Origin: DAOTUB01 sp034437455
GTDB taxonomy: Bacteria > Chloroflexota > Anaerolineae > B4-G1
Reading direction: 5' to 3'
Length of the DNA stretch: 9,195 nucleotides
Assembly (NCBI GenBank): GCA_034437455.1
Contig: DAOTUB010000321.1
Coordinates: 1-9,195, forward strand
Positions 1 to 7,350 of this stretch are shown here, one piece after another. Numbering within the stretch: the first letter of the stretch is position 1; every line of letters begins with the position of its first letter. Both the position numbers and the translations under genes were made by a program. Under the pieces are notes generated by a model. That model was not told where the DNA came from and did no database searches. It was given only the letters and a program-made list of their open reading frames with translations.

Positions 1-58
1 TGCGGGTAAAGAAAGGCTTGTCTAGGACTTGAATCCTGAACAGAAAGGCCAAACCCCT

Positions 59-94
59 ATATATACCGGTTCGCCAAGCGAAGAACGTATATGT
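59..94. repeat. Imperfect inverted repeat (hairpin) downstream of the last hdrA-like gene
   Basis: Outer arms ATATAC (61-66) and GTATAT (87-92) enclose a perfect inner stem TTCGC (70-74) / GCGAA (78-82) with a CAA loop; short unpaired stretches separate the two stems. It lies about 50 bases past the stop of the minus-strand operon, where a 3' end could fall. No T-run follows it on the minus strand, so it is not a convincing intrinsic terminator. It could be an mRNA 3'-end structure or chance. The rest of 1-145 shows no gene. Confidence 0.3.
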
Positions 95-145
95 GGTGGT
101 AGGCTAAAAACTTTTATCCAAAGTCCAACATTCATCGTACAGGCA

Positions 146-1915
146 TCATACAGGTTCGAGTATACCAGCCAGCGCCTCTGGCGCTGCAAGGGCTTTCTCC
201 AACGCCGCTCGCACCATCGCCGTGACCTGCTCGTCGGTAAAGTGCATCGCCGTCATCGCCCCCGTCGGGCAGACCGAGGCACACGCTCCGCAGCCTTTGC
301 ACATCACCGGGTTGACGCGGGCTACCGCGAACGAACCGTCCGCAGTTCCCGGCGACAGTTCCACCAGCGATGGCGCGCCGAACTCGCAAATGTCTACACA
401 GCGACCACAGCCTCGGCACAGATTCTCGTTCACCCGCGCCACGACGCCCGACGAAGTGACCTCGTCCTTGGAAAGGATCGTCGCCGCCCGCGCCGCCGCG
501 CCATAAGCCTGGGCGATGGTCTCCTCCAGATGAGAGGGCCAGCGCGCCGTCCCGGCCACGTAGATGCCATCGGTGGCAAAGTCCAGCGGTCGCAGCTTGA
601 CGTGCGCCTCCAGGAAAAAGCCGTGCTCGTCCACCGGCACCTTGAGCATCTGAGAAAGCTCGCGCGCGCCCTGGCGGGAGCCGCTGCGCTTCCCCTTTAT
701 ACCCAGGTGGGGGACCAGCGGCGTGGAGAGCACCACCAGGTCGTAAGGAATGCCCAGCTTCGCCCCCAGCAACTCGTCGTATACCACCACCCGCTCCTCG
801 GAAACTTCTGGCGGGTGACGGAGACTGTAGCGGATGAATTGGATACCTGCCTCGCGGGCGCGGGTGTAATAGGCTTCATAGCGGGTACCTTGCGTCTCGG
901 TATCCCGGTAGAGGATATAGACCTCTGCGTCGGGCCGGTGGGATTTGATCTCCAGCGCGTTCTTGATCGCCGTGGTGCAGCAGATGCGGGAGCAATAGGG
1001 CCGCTCCGGGATGCGCGCCCCGACGCACTGGAGCATCACGACTCGTCTGGCATCGAACTCCCCCTCCTTGAAAAATTTCTCCAATTCCAATTGAGTGATG
1101 ACCCGCTGGCCATCGTAGTTGTACATTCCCACCGGTTGGAAAACCCGCGCTCCGGTGGCGACGATGATGGCCCCAACGATGAAACTGGACTGTCTCCCCT
1201 CCTCGTCCTTCACAACCGCCTCGTAACTGCCGACAAAGCCCTTCAACTCGTGCAGCGCCGACGAGGTAAAGACCTCAATGCGTGGGTTGTTCTGCACCTC
1301 GGCGACGCGGGCTTGCACCAGCGGCAGTGCGTCGTCCTGTGTGGGATACAGCTTGTCCAATTGCAAGAGTTGGCCTCCCAACTCTGGCTCTCGCTCCACC
1401 AACTTGACCTCGAAACCCCGGTTCGCCAGGTTGAGCGCCGCCGTCATGCCGATCATTCCCCCGCCGATGACCAGCGCTGCCGGTTCGACCGGCACCTGTT
1501 GCTCTTCGAGCGGCTGCAACAGATGAGCCTTGGCCACGCCCATCCGCACCAGGTCCTTTGCCTTCTGAGTAGCCGCCTCCGGCTCTTGCATGTGCACCCA
1601 GGAGCACTGATCGCGGATGTTGGCGAACTCGAACAGATAGGGGTTGAGTCCCGCTTCCCGGCAGGCGTCACGGAACAGCGGCTCGTGGGTGCGGGGCGTG
1701 CAGGCGGCGACCACCACTCGTTCCAATCCTTCATCTACGATGGCCCTCTTGATCTCGGTCAGGCCGGCGTCGGAGCAGGTGTACAGATTCCGCCGGACGT
1801 AGACGACGCCCGGCAAACCGCGCGCGTACTCGGCCACTGCTTCCACGTCCACGTGCCCGGCGATGTTGCTGCCACAGTGGCAGACGAATACGCCAATTCT
1901 TGGTTCGTCGCTCAT
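146..1915 (-). CDS. hdrA: HdrA-like FAD/iron-sulfur protein with N-terminal CHCG domain and C-terminal 2[4Fe-4S] ferredoxin (third hdrA paralogue)
   Basis: A 589-residue protein of the heterodisulfide reductase subunit A family, expected to be a cytoplasmic electron-transfer flavoprotein. The N-terminal HdrA domain is clear: GVFVCHCGSNIAG at 8-20 (C12, C14), YTCSD (C47), CTPRTHEPLF (C72) and QCSW (C104). The thioredoxin-reductase-like FAD domain has VIGGGMIG at 149-156, a second ATG motif near 253-255, and QCVGA plus CSRICC (C297, C308, C312, C313). The C-terminal ferredoxin has C500-C503-C506-C510 and C539-C542-C545-C549, enough for two [4Fe-4S] clusters. The inserted ferredoxin domain that HdrA carries inside the FAD domain is missing, as are the CSTCILSPKM cysteines of its two neighbours (here LYPTQDDALP). 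That makes it shorter than methanogen HdrA, about 650 residues. The ATG at 1915 overlaps the upstream stop (ATGA) and follows GGGAGGGG. No HdrB, HdrC or MvhD-type domain is fused. Partner and substrate are unknown; context suggests Kor. Confidence 0.9.
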   Translation of the reverse strand: MSDEPRIGVFVCHCGSNIAGHVDVEAVAEYARGLPGVVYVRRNLYTCSDAGLTEIKRAIVDEGLERVVVAACTPRTHEPLFRDACREAGLNPYLFEFANIRDQCSWVHMQEPEAATQKAKDLVRMGVAKAHLLQPLEEQQVPVEPAALVIGGGMIGMTAALNLANRGFEVKLVEREPELGGQLLQLDKLYPTQDDALPLVQARVAEVQNNPRIEVFTSSALHELKGFVGSYEAVVKDEEGRQSSFIVGAIIVATGARVFQPVGMYNYDGQRVITQLELEKFFKEGEFDARRVVMLQCVGARIPERPYCSRICCTTAIKNALEIKSHRPDAEVYILYRDTETQGTRYEAYYTRAREAGIQFIRYSLRHPPEVSEERVVVYDELLGAKLGIPYDLVVLSTPLVPHLGIKGKRSGSRQGARELSQMLKVPVDEHGFFLEAHVKLRPLDFATDGIYVAGTARWPSHLEETIAQAYGAAARAATILSKDEVTSSGVVARVNENLCRGCGRCVDICEFGAPSLVELSPGTADGSFAVARVNPVMCKGCGACASVCPTGAMTAMHFTDEQVTAMVRAALEKALAAPEALAGILEPV

Positions 1916-3237
1916 ACCCCTCCCACCACTCGCGCCGCCCGCGCCGCCGCCGCGCTGGCCTGCACCACCGATTCCGGGATGTCGAACGGCCCCCGACAAC
2001 ATCCAGCGGTAAAGATCCCCGGCCGGGTCGTGTCCACTGGCGCATGTGGTTCCGTCTTTACGAAACCATACGTGTCTACCTCGATGTTGAGCATCTGGGC
2101 CAGAGCGGCAGTGCCGGGTCGGGGAATCAGGCTCGTCGCCAGCACCGCCAGATCCATGGTCATCCGGGCTGGGCGAGAGGTCTCTATATTCTCGTAATGG
2201 ATGATGGGGTTGTTGGCCTCGTCCTCGGCGACGCGCGCCACCCGGCTGCGGACGTAATTGACGCCATACTCCTGTTCCGCCCGGGCCACGTACTCGCGAA
2301 AGCCCTTGCCAGAGGCGCGAAAGTCGCTGTAAAAAACGTAGGATTCGGCCTCGGGGTCGTGCTCGGCGGCCAACACCGCCTGTTTGCTGGAATGCATGCA
2401 GCAGACCGATGAGCAAAACTGCTGATACCGCACGTCTCGCGAGCCGACGCACTGGATGAAGCCGATCCGCTTCGCCGGTCGCTCGTCTGAAGGTCGCAAC
2501 AGATACCCACCCGTCGGCCCACTCGCGCTGATGAGCCGTTCGTACTCCAGCGCTGTGATGACGTTGGGGCACTGCTCGTAACCGAACTGAGCCAGCCCGC
2601 GAGGATCGAAGAAATCATAGCCGGTGGCGACGACGACCGCGCCGACGTCCAGCGTCAGCTCCTGCTCCGTCTGCTCAAAGTCAATCGCCTCGGCTTCGCA
2701 AACCTGGGCGCACGCGCCGCACTTGCCTCGGTCCAAATAGATGCAGTGTTCGGGGTCAATCGTCATCACCTGAGGAATGGCCTGCGGGAAGTAGAGGTAG
2801 ATAGCTTTCCGCTCGCGCAGCCCCATGTCGAACGCATCGGGCACCTTCGCGGGACACTTGAGGACACATTCACCACAGCCGGTACACTTTGTCTCGTCCA
2901 CGTAGCGCGGGCGTTTGAGGAGCGTGGCGGTGAAATCGCTGGCCTCGCCATCCAGCGCCGTGACCTCGGCGTAGGTGTGGAGCGTGATGTTGGGATGACG
3001 AGCGCAGTCGTTCATCTTGGGAGAGAGGATGCAGGTGGAGCAGTCGTTGGTGGGAAAGGTCTTGTCCAGTTGAGCCATCCGCCCGCCGATCGAGGGCAGC
3101 CGCTCGACCAGGTGAACGCGGATGCCCATATCCGCCAGGTCGAGCGCCGCCTGGATGCCGGCGATGCCGCCGCCGATGACGAGAGCGGCGCGGGTTGCCG
3201 CCTCGTCTGCCGGGAGGGTATCCAATTTCTCTTCCAT
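1912..3237 (-). CDS. hdrA: HdrA/QmoA-like FAD/iron-sulfur protein, core only (second hdrA paralogue)
   Basis: A 441-residue HdrA-family flavoprotein made of the FAD core with an inserted ferredoxin domain. It lacks the N-terminal CHCG domain and the C-terminal ferredoxin, so its architecture and length resemble QmoA of sulfate reducers. Visible motifs are VIGGGIAG (20-27), RMAQLDKTFPTNDCSTCILSPKM (53-75; C66, C69), a first cluster motif C118-C121-C124-C128, and a second C165-x7-C173-x2-C176-x3-C180. Then come QCVGSR (C263), CSSVCCM (C275, C279, C280) and AGCCRGP (C413, C414), followed by an alanine-rich FAD-domain helix. It is clearly paralogous to the protein of 3277-4569 along its whole length, but starts with about 16 extra residues before the FAD motif. 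The ATG at 3237 follows the purine-rich stretch AAGGGGGAAGG. It begins 39 bases after the upstream stop and overlaps the next gene by ATGA. Electron transfer between Fe-S clusters and FAD is known for the family; the partner here is inferred. Confidence 0.9.
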   Translation of the reverse strand: MEEKLDTLPADEAATRAALVIGGGIAGIQAALDLADMGIRVHLVERLPSIGGRMAQLDKTFPTNDCSTCILSPKMNDCARHPNITLHTYAEVTALDGEASDFTATLLKRPRYVDETKCTGCGECVLKCPAKVPDAFDMGLRERKAIYLYFPQAIPQVMTIDPEHCIYLDRGKCGACAQVCEAEAIDFEQTEQELTLDVGAVVVATGYDFFDPRGLAQFGYEQCPNVITALEYERLISASGPTGGYLLRPSDERPAKRIGFIQCVGSRDVRYQQFCSSVCCMHSSKQAVLAAEHDPEAESYVFYSDFRASGKGFREYVARAEQEYGVNYVRSRVARVAEDEANNPIIHYENIETSRPARMTMDLAVLATSLIPRPGTAALAQMLNIEVDTYGFVKTEPHAPVDTTRPGIFTAGCCRGPFDIPESVVQASAAAARAARVVGGV

Positions 3238-3276
3238 TGCCTTCCCCCTTGCTGTGTTCTTTGACGGAAACCGCGG

Positions 3277-4569
3277 CTACATAGCCTCCATCTCCATCAC
3301 GTACTGCGCGGCGCGGGCTGCCGCGCCGCTGGCCTGGGCCACCGATTGTGGGATGTCCGCCGGGCCGCGACAGCAACCACAGGTAAAAACGCCCTCCCGC
3401 GTCGTGTCGGTCGGCGAGAAGGGATTGGTGCGGAAAAAACCGTACTCATCCAATTCCAGATCGAGCACTTCAGACAAGATCGCCACGCCGGGGCCAGGGA
3501 TGAGGCTGGTGGCCAGTACGGCCAGGTCCACCTTCATCTGCTGCGGGCGAAAGTTCTCGGCGTCCTCGTAGTGAAAGATCAATCGTCCATCCTCATCCTT
3601 CTCGATCTGGGCCACGCGGCTGCGGATATATTCCACGTCGTACTCCCGCTGGGCGCGGTCGATGTATTGGCGAAAGCCCTTGCCGGAGGCGCGCAGGTCG
3701 GTGTAGAAAATGTACGATTTGACGTCGGGGATGTGCTCGCGGGCCAGGATGGCCTCCTTGGTGGCGTGCATACAGCAGACCGACGAACAGAATCGTTGAT
3801 ACTTGAGGCTGCGCGAGCCGACGCATTGGATAAAGCCGATGACCTTCGGCTCCTCGCGGTCGGTGAGACGGATGAGATGCCCGCCGGAGGGACCGCTGGC
3901 GCAGATCAATCGCTCGAATTCCAGGCCGGTGATGACGTCCTCGTAACGGGTATACGCATACTCGGTCAAGGCCACCGGGTCGAAAGTTTCCATGCCAACA
4001 GCCAGGACGATAGCGCCCACCGACAACTCGATCACCTCGTCCTGCATATCAAAGTCGATGCATTTCTTTTGGCAGGCTTCGATGCAGCGTCCGCAGGCAA
4101 TAGGGGCGTCGCCCAGACAATCGTCACGATCTCGCAGATACGCCTGCGGGATCGCCTGGGGGAAGGGGATATAGATCGCCCGTCGGGTAGCGAGTCCCAG
4201 CTGGAACTCGTCTCGCTTGACGATGGGACAGACCTCGGCGCAGTCGCCGCAGGCAGTGCATTCGTTCTCGTCCACGTAGCGGGCCTTTTTGAGCACCTGC
4301 ACCGTAAAGTCGCCGGCCTCGCCGCTCACAGCCTGCGCTTCGGACAGGGTGTAGATGTTGATGTTGGGATGCCGGGCGCAGTCCACCATCTTTGGGGAGA
4401 GGATGCAGGTGGAGCAGTCGTTGGTGGGGAAGGTTTTATCCAGTTGGGCCATCCGCCCGCCGATACTGGGGCTTTTCTCCACCAGGTGAGCGTGTATGCC
4501 CATCTCTGCTAAATCCAGCGCGGCCTGGATGCCCGCGATACCGCCGCCGATGACCAGCACATCCTTCAT
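3277..4569 (-). CDS. hdrA: HdrA/QmoA-like FAD/iron-sulfur protein, core only (first hdrA paralogue)
   Basis: A 430-residue HdrA-family flavoprotein with the same core-only architecture as its downstream neighbour: dinucleotide-binding VIGGGIAG at 6-13, NDCSTCILSPKM (C52, C55), inserted ferredoxin with C104-C107-C110-C114 and C151-x7-C159-x2-C162-x3-C166, QCVGSR (C249), CSSVCCM (C261, C265, C266) and CGCCRGP (C397, C399, C400). It has two cysteines its paralogue lacks: C170 just after the second cluster motif, and C397 (CGCC against AGCC). The ATG at 4569 places the FAD motif at the extreme N-terminus, as is usual for this family. An in-frame TTG at 4590 would only add seven residues without improving the ribosome-binding site. 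It starts 36 bases after korC, the first of three hdrA-like genes. A QmoA-like or HdrA-like electron carrier is well supported; physical interaction with Kor is inference from the operon. Confidence 0.9.
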   Translation of the reverse strand: MKDVLVIGGGIAGIQAALDLAEMGIHAHLVEKSPSIGGRMAQLDKTFPTNDCSTCILSPKMVDCARHPNINIYTLSEAQAVSGEAGDFTVQVLKKARYVDENECTACGDCAEVCPIVKRDEFQLGLATRRAIYIPFPQAIPQAYLRDRDDCLGDAPIACGRCIEACQKKCIDFDMQDEVIELSVGAIVLAVGMETFDPVALTEYAYTRYEDVITGLEFERLICASGPSGGHLIRLTDREEPKVIGFIQCVGSRSLKYQRFCSSVCCMHATKEAILAREHIPDVKSYIFYTDLRASGKGFRQYIDRAQREYDVEYIRSRVAQIEKDEDGRLIFHYEDAENFRPQQMKVDLAVLATSLIPGPGVAILSEVLDLELDEYGFFRTNPFSPTDTTREGVFTCGCCRGPADIPQSVAQASGAAARAAQYVMEMEAM

Positions 4570-4605
4570 ATTAACGTCTTCCTTCTGCAATCACAAATCC
4601 GAACG

Positions 4606-5166
4606 TCACGTGCCACTTTTTACGTTCTCTTTTCCGTACTCGAACCCCGTGTCGAAAGCGCGCGTGTTCAACTCCTCCGTCCCCTTGGGCACCGAGTCGA
4701 GCACTGCTTTTTTGATGGCCTCCGGCGAGCCGATGTCGGTCACGGCGGCCACAAAGCCGAGCATGACCACGTTCGCCACGATGCGGCGGCCAATTTCCTC
4801 GGCCAAGCGCGTGGCCGGCATCTTGAGTATCTGCACCCCTTCCGCCGCTTCGTCCAGCTCCACCAGATCCTCGTCCACAATTAATAAGCCATCCCGACGG
4901 AAATCGGACGCATATTTGTTATACGCTCCCTGAGACATGAGGACCAGGATCGAGGGATCTATGACGTGCGGGTAACTCAGCTCCACCGGGTCATCGGCGA
5001 TGGCCACCTGGGCCGCGCAAGCCCCGCCCCGCGATTCGGGGCCGTAACTCTGAGTGAAGGTGGCGAACTTGCCATCGTAAAGGACGGCTGCCTTGCCGAT
5101 GATCTCGCCACTACGAATAATGCCCTGTCCGCCAAATCCAGAAAGTCGCACTTCCAGTCGGTTCAT
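4606..5166 (-). CDS. korC: 2-oxoacid:ferredoxin oxidoreductase, gamma subunit
   Basis: A 186-residue protein of the OFOR gamma family, the usual length for a stand-alone gamma subunit. The N-terminus carries the signature SGFGGQG at 9-15, and QSYGPESRGG at 39-48 is the other conserved block. From family knowledge, the gamma domain helps form the CoA-binding and interface part of the enzyme that converts a 2-oxoacid plus CoA to acyl-CoA, CO2 and reduced ferredoxin. The ATG at 5166 has an AGGAGG ribosome-binding site six bases upstream. It lies 68 bases after korB, a gap containing a small perfect hairpin, and 36 bases before the first hdrA-like gene. In some OFORs gamma is fused to alpha; here it is separate. 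Confidence 0.93.
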   Translation of the reverse strand: MNRLEVRLSGFGGQGIIRSGEIIGKAAVLYDGKFATFTQSYGPESRGGACAAQVAIADDPVELSYPHVIDPSILVLMSQGAYNKYASDFRRDGLLIVDEDLVELDEAAEGVQILKMPATRLAEEIGRRIVANVVMLGFVAAVTDIGSPEAIKKAVLDSVPKGTEELNTRAFDTGFEYGKENVKSGT

Positions 5167-5207
5167 TTCTGCCTCCTACTACCTCGAAAATAGCCCTCAC
5201 CCATAGT

Positions 5208-5223
5208 AGCAACTTTGGTTGCT
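5208..5223. repeat. Perfect 6-bp hairpin in the korB-korC gap
   Basis: AGCAAC, a four-base TTTG loop, then GTTGCT, a perfect stem on either strand, about 12 bases past the korB stop and 42 bases before the korC ATG. No T-run follows it on the minus strand, so it is unlikely to terminate the operon. It could mark an mRNA processing or stability point that tunes expression of the downstream genes, or be chance. Confidence 0.35.
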
Positions 5224-5234
5224 TCCCAGTGTTA

Positions 5235-6137
5235 CTACTTATCAAACACCTGCTCCAGCCGTCGAGTGCGTTGTTCCAGAAAGGTCGGCTTATCAATGTC
5301 CACGAATTTTCCCTCGACTACCGCGCCGGACAGGCCGATGTCCGTCTCATGTGGGTCGGCGCCGTGTTGGATGACGCCATGCTCGTGATAGTAACGCATC
5401 GTGTCCAACCCCTGGCGCTGCTTGTGCCTCCGGCCAAAACCGGTGGGGCAAGGTGAGATCACCTCCACCAGGCTGAACCCCGGTTTGAGCAGGGCCTCGA
5501 CGATGGAACGCTCCAACCGCCGGGCATGGAGCACTGTCCAGCGCGCCACGTACACCGCCCCACTCGCCGCCGCCAGCGCCGAGACGTTGAAGGGATATTC
5601 ATAGTTGCCGTAGGGTGACGTGGTGGTGAGGCCACCGATGGGCGTCGTCGCCCCCGCCTGCCCTCCGGTCATGCCATAGTTGAAATTGTTGACGCAGATG
5701 ACGGTTATGTCTATGTTACGGCGGGCGGCGTGGATAAAATGGTTGCCGCCGATGGTCACCAGGTCGCCGTCGCCGGAAAAGACCACTACCTTCAACGCTG
5801 GGTTGGCCAATTTGAGGCCGGTAGCAAAGGGGATCGCCCGCCCGTGGGTGGTGTGGAACGAATCCAGCCGCACGTAGCCCGCCACTCGTCCGGTACAACC
5901 GATGCCTGAAACCACCGACACCTTGTCCAGATCCAGCTCCGACTTGCGCAGCGCGCTGAGAAAACAGGTCAACGCGGTGCCTAACCCGCAACCGGGGCAC
6001 CAGATGTGCGGCAGACGATCCGTGCGCAGCAGGTCGTCCATCGGGTGGCGCCCGTGAATTTCCTCGATCAATCCCTCGGCCTCTGCGTGCGTCTCGAGCG
6101 ATTTGTCCAGGCGATAGCCTTCCATCTCAAGTCCCAT
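5235..6137 (-). CDS. korB: 2-oxoacid:ferredoxin oxidoreductase, beta (thiamine diphosphate) subunit
   Basis: A 300-residue OFOR beta subunit that binds thiamine diphosphate and one [4Fe-4S] cluster and, with KorA, forms the active site. The TPP motif is visible as GDGD (122-125) followed by NNFNYGMTGGQ (150-160). The four expected cluster ligands are C47 and C50 in WCPGCG, C81 in GIGCTGR and C230 in SPCPT. The stretch TTTSPYGN (171-178) after MTGGQ favours the 2-oxoglutarate branch over pyruvate enzymes, as I recall the families, but substrate cannot be fixed by eye. I chose the ATG at 6137: GGAGGAG sits five bases before it. A GTG at 6143 overlaps that site, so it is an unlikely start. It lies 43 bases after korA. 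No residue of the core motifs appears to be missing. Confidence 0.93.
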   Translation of the reverse strand: MGLEMEGYRLDKSLETHAEAEGLIEEIHGRHPMDDLLRTDRLPHIWCPGCGLGTALTCFLSALRKSELDLDKVSVVSGIGCTGRVAGYVRLDSFHTTHGRAIPFATGLKLANPALKVVVFSGDGDLVTIGGNHFIHAARRNIDITVICVNNFNYGMTGGQAGATTPIGGLTTTSPYGNYEYPFNVSALAAASGAVYVARWTVLHARRLERSIVEALLKPGFSLVEVISPCPTGFGRRHKQRQGLDTMRYYHEHGVIQHGADPHETDIGLSGAVVEGKFVDIDKPTFLEQRTRRLEQVFDK

Positions 6138-6142
6138 TGTCA

Positions 6143-6149
6143 CTCCTCC
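6143..6149 (-). promoter_or_regulatory. Ribosome-binding site of korB that decides its start
   Basis: GGAGGAG on the minus strand, five bases before the ATG at 6137. Because it overlaps the in-frame GTG at 6143, it supports the ATG as the true start. Confidence 0.7.
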
Positions 6150-6180
6150 ACCTTAAATCATTAGAAGGGAAGCAAAGCGG

Positions 6181-7350
6181 CTACTTACGTCCCGCGGCCC
6201 TGCGGATGGCGTTGAGCACCTTCTGCGGGTCGTGGATGCCGCCTCCTGGGTGCGGCACAGAGATTGCCTCCGCCTGGCCCGCCGCGCTGCGCTCCACCTC
6301 GCGGACGATCTGTCCCATGTTGATCTCGGGCACGACGATGCTCTCCACCCGTCCGGCCAGGTTCCGGATCTGCTCGTCGGGGAAAGGCCACACCGTCACC
6401 AGCCGCAGCAAGCCCACTTTGATGCCTTCTTCACGGGCCATCTGGATCGGCCAGACGGCGGTACGGGCGGCGATGCCGTAAGAAACAACGGCCACCTCTG
6501 CGTCGTCCAGGCCGTCTTCCTCCAACATGATAATTTTGTCCCTGTTCTCTTCGATCTTGGCGATGAGTCGCTGCACCAGCGGCCATTGGGCGCTGTCGTC
6601 GGCGGTGGCAGGGTAGCCTCGCTCGTCGTGGGTCAGGCCGGTGGTGTGAAAGCGATAGCCGTCGCCAGCGATCGCCATCGGCGGCACCAGTTCTCCAGGC
6701 TCGACCCGGTAGGGCAGGTACTCCTCTGGCGGCACTGTCGGCTTGCGCCGGGGCACGATCTCGATCTCCTCCAGCGGCGGGATGACGACCTTTTCGGTCA
6801 TGTGTCCCACCTCGGCGTCGGTCATCACCAACACCGGTAGGCGGTAGATCTCGGCCAGGTTGAAGGCGTGAATCGTCAGATCGAACAGCTCCTGCGGCGA
6901 GGATGGCGCCAGCGCGATGATGGAATAGTCGCCGTGAGAGCCCCAGCGCGCCTGCATCATGTCGCTCTGACCCGCCAGCGTCGGCAACCCCGTGGAGGGG
7001 CCGCCTCGCTGCACGTTGACCAGCACGCAGGGCGTCTCTAGCATGATGCCCAGCCCAATGTTCTCCATCATCAGCGAGAAACCCGGCCCGCTGGTGGCCG
7101 TCATCGCCCTCGCCCCGCCCCAGGAAGCGCCCAGCACAGCGATGATGGAGGCTAATTCGTCCTCCATCTGGACGTACATCCCGTCCACGAGAGGCAATCG
7201 CTCGCTCATCCGCTGCGCGACCTCCGTGGCCGGAGTGATGGGGTAGCCGCCGAAAAAACGACAGCCCGCACAGATGGCTCCCTCGGCGGAGGCAATGTCT
7301 CCCTGCATAAAGAACTCGCCGCTCAATAAACCGTCTTTGTTTGCACTCAT
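6181..7350 (-). CDS. korA: 2-oxoacid:ferredoxin oxidoreductase, alpha subunit
   Basis: A 389-residue OFOR alpha subunit, carrying the pyrimidine-binding domain (residues about 1-190) and the transketolase C-terminal-like domain II (about 285-380). Key blocks are GGYPITPATE (34-43), QMEDELASI (61-69), TATSGPGFSLM (84-94) and QRGGPSTGLPT (114-124), all characteristic of the 2-oxoglutarate/2-oxoacid KorA family. With KorB it oxidises a 2-oxoacid to acyl-CoA and CO2, reducing ferredoxin, or runs in reverse as a carboxylating synthase. The ATG at 7350 overlaps the korD stop as ATGA, indicating translational coupling, and GGGGAGG lies about ten bases upstream. A longer open frame to 7551 runs antiparallel to nothing but overlaps korD in another frame and is not needed. 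Length is normal for an alpha subunit with no fused gamma domain. 2-oxoglutarate is the likeliest substrate; branched-chain 2-oxoacids are the alternative. Confidence 0.94.
   Translation of the reverse strand: MSANKDGLLSGEFFMQGDIASAEGAICAGCRFFGGYPITPATEVAQRMSERLPLVDGMYVQMEDELASIIAVLGASWGGARAMTATSGPGFSLMMENIGLGIMLETPCVLVNVQRGGPSTGLPTLAGQSDMMQARWGSHGDYSIIALAPSSPQELFDLTIHAFNLAEIYRLPVLVMTDAEVGHMTEKVVIPPLEEIEIVPRRKPTVPPEEYLPYRVEPGELVPPMAIAGDGYRFHTTGLTHDERGYPATADDSAQWPLVQRLIAKIEENRDKIIMLEEDGLDDAEVAVVSYGIAARTAVWPIQMAREEGIKVGLLRLVTVWPFPDEQIRNLAGRVESIVVPEINMGQIVREVERSAAGQAEAISVPHPGGGIHDPQKVLNAIRRAAGRK

Noticed and set aside
1..60. Possible tRNA or riboswitch in the left-hand tail.
   Set aside because: No cloverleaf, acceptor stem or conserved T-loop arrangement could be drawn, and only a 4-bp stem (AGGA/TCCT) is visible.
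29..2197. A very long plus-strand open frame (722 codons) opposite the third hdrA-like gene and part of the second.
   Set aside because: It is antisense to clear HdrA-family coding sequence, its translation is arginine- and histidine-rich without any recognisable domain, and it has no ribosome-binding site context. Long antisense frames are common opposite GC-rich genes.
1916..2572. N-terminal extension of the third hdrA-like gene (808 codons from 2572).
   Set aside because: The extension is the second hdrA-like gene read in another frame. The ATG at 1915 gives a normal HdrA N-terminus and an ATGA overlap.
3346..4512. A 388-codon plus-strand open frame opposite the first hdrA-like gene.
   Set aside because: Same reasoning: antisense shadow of an HdrA gene with intact family motifs throughout the minus strand.
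5165..5204. A 13-codon frame (ATG at 5204) ending with a TGA that overlaps the korC ATG, considered as a leader or coupling peptide.
   Set aside because: It has no ribosome-binding site and no recognisable features; korC has its own AGGAGG. Probably chance.
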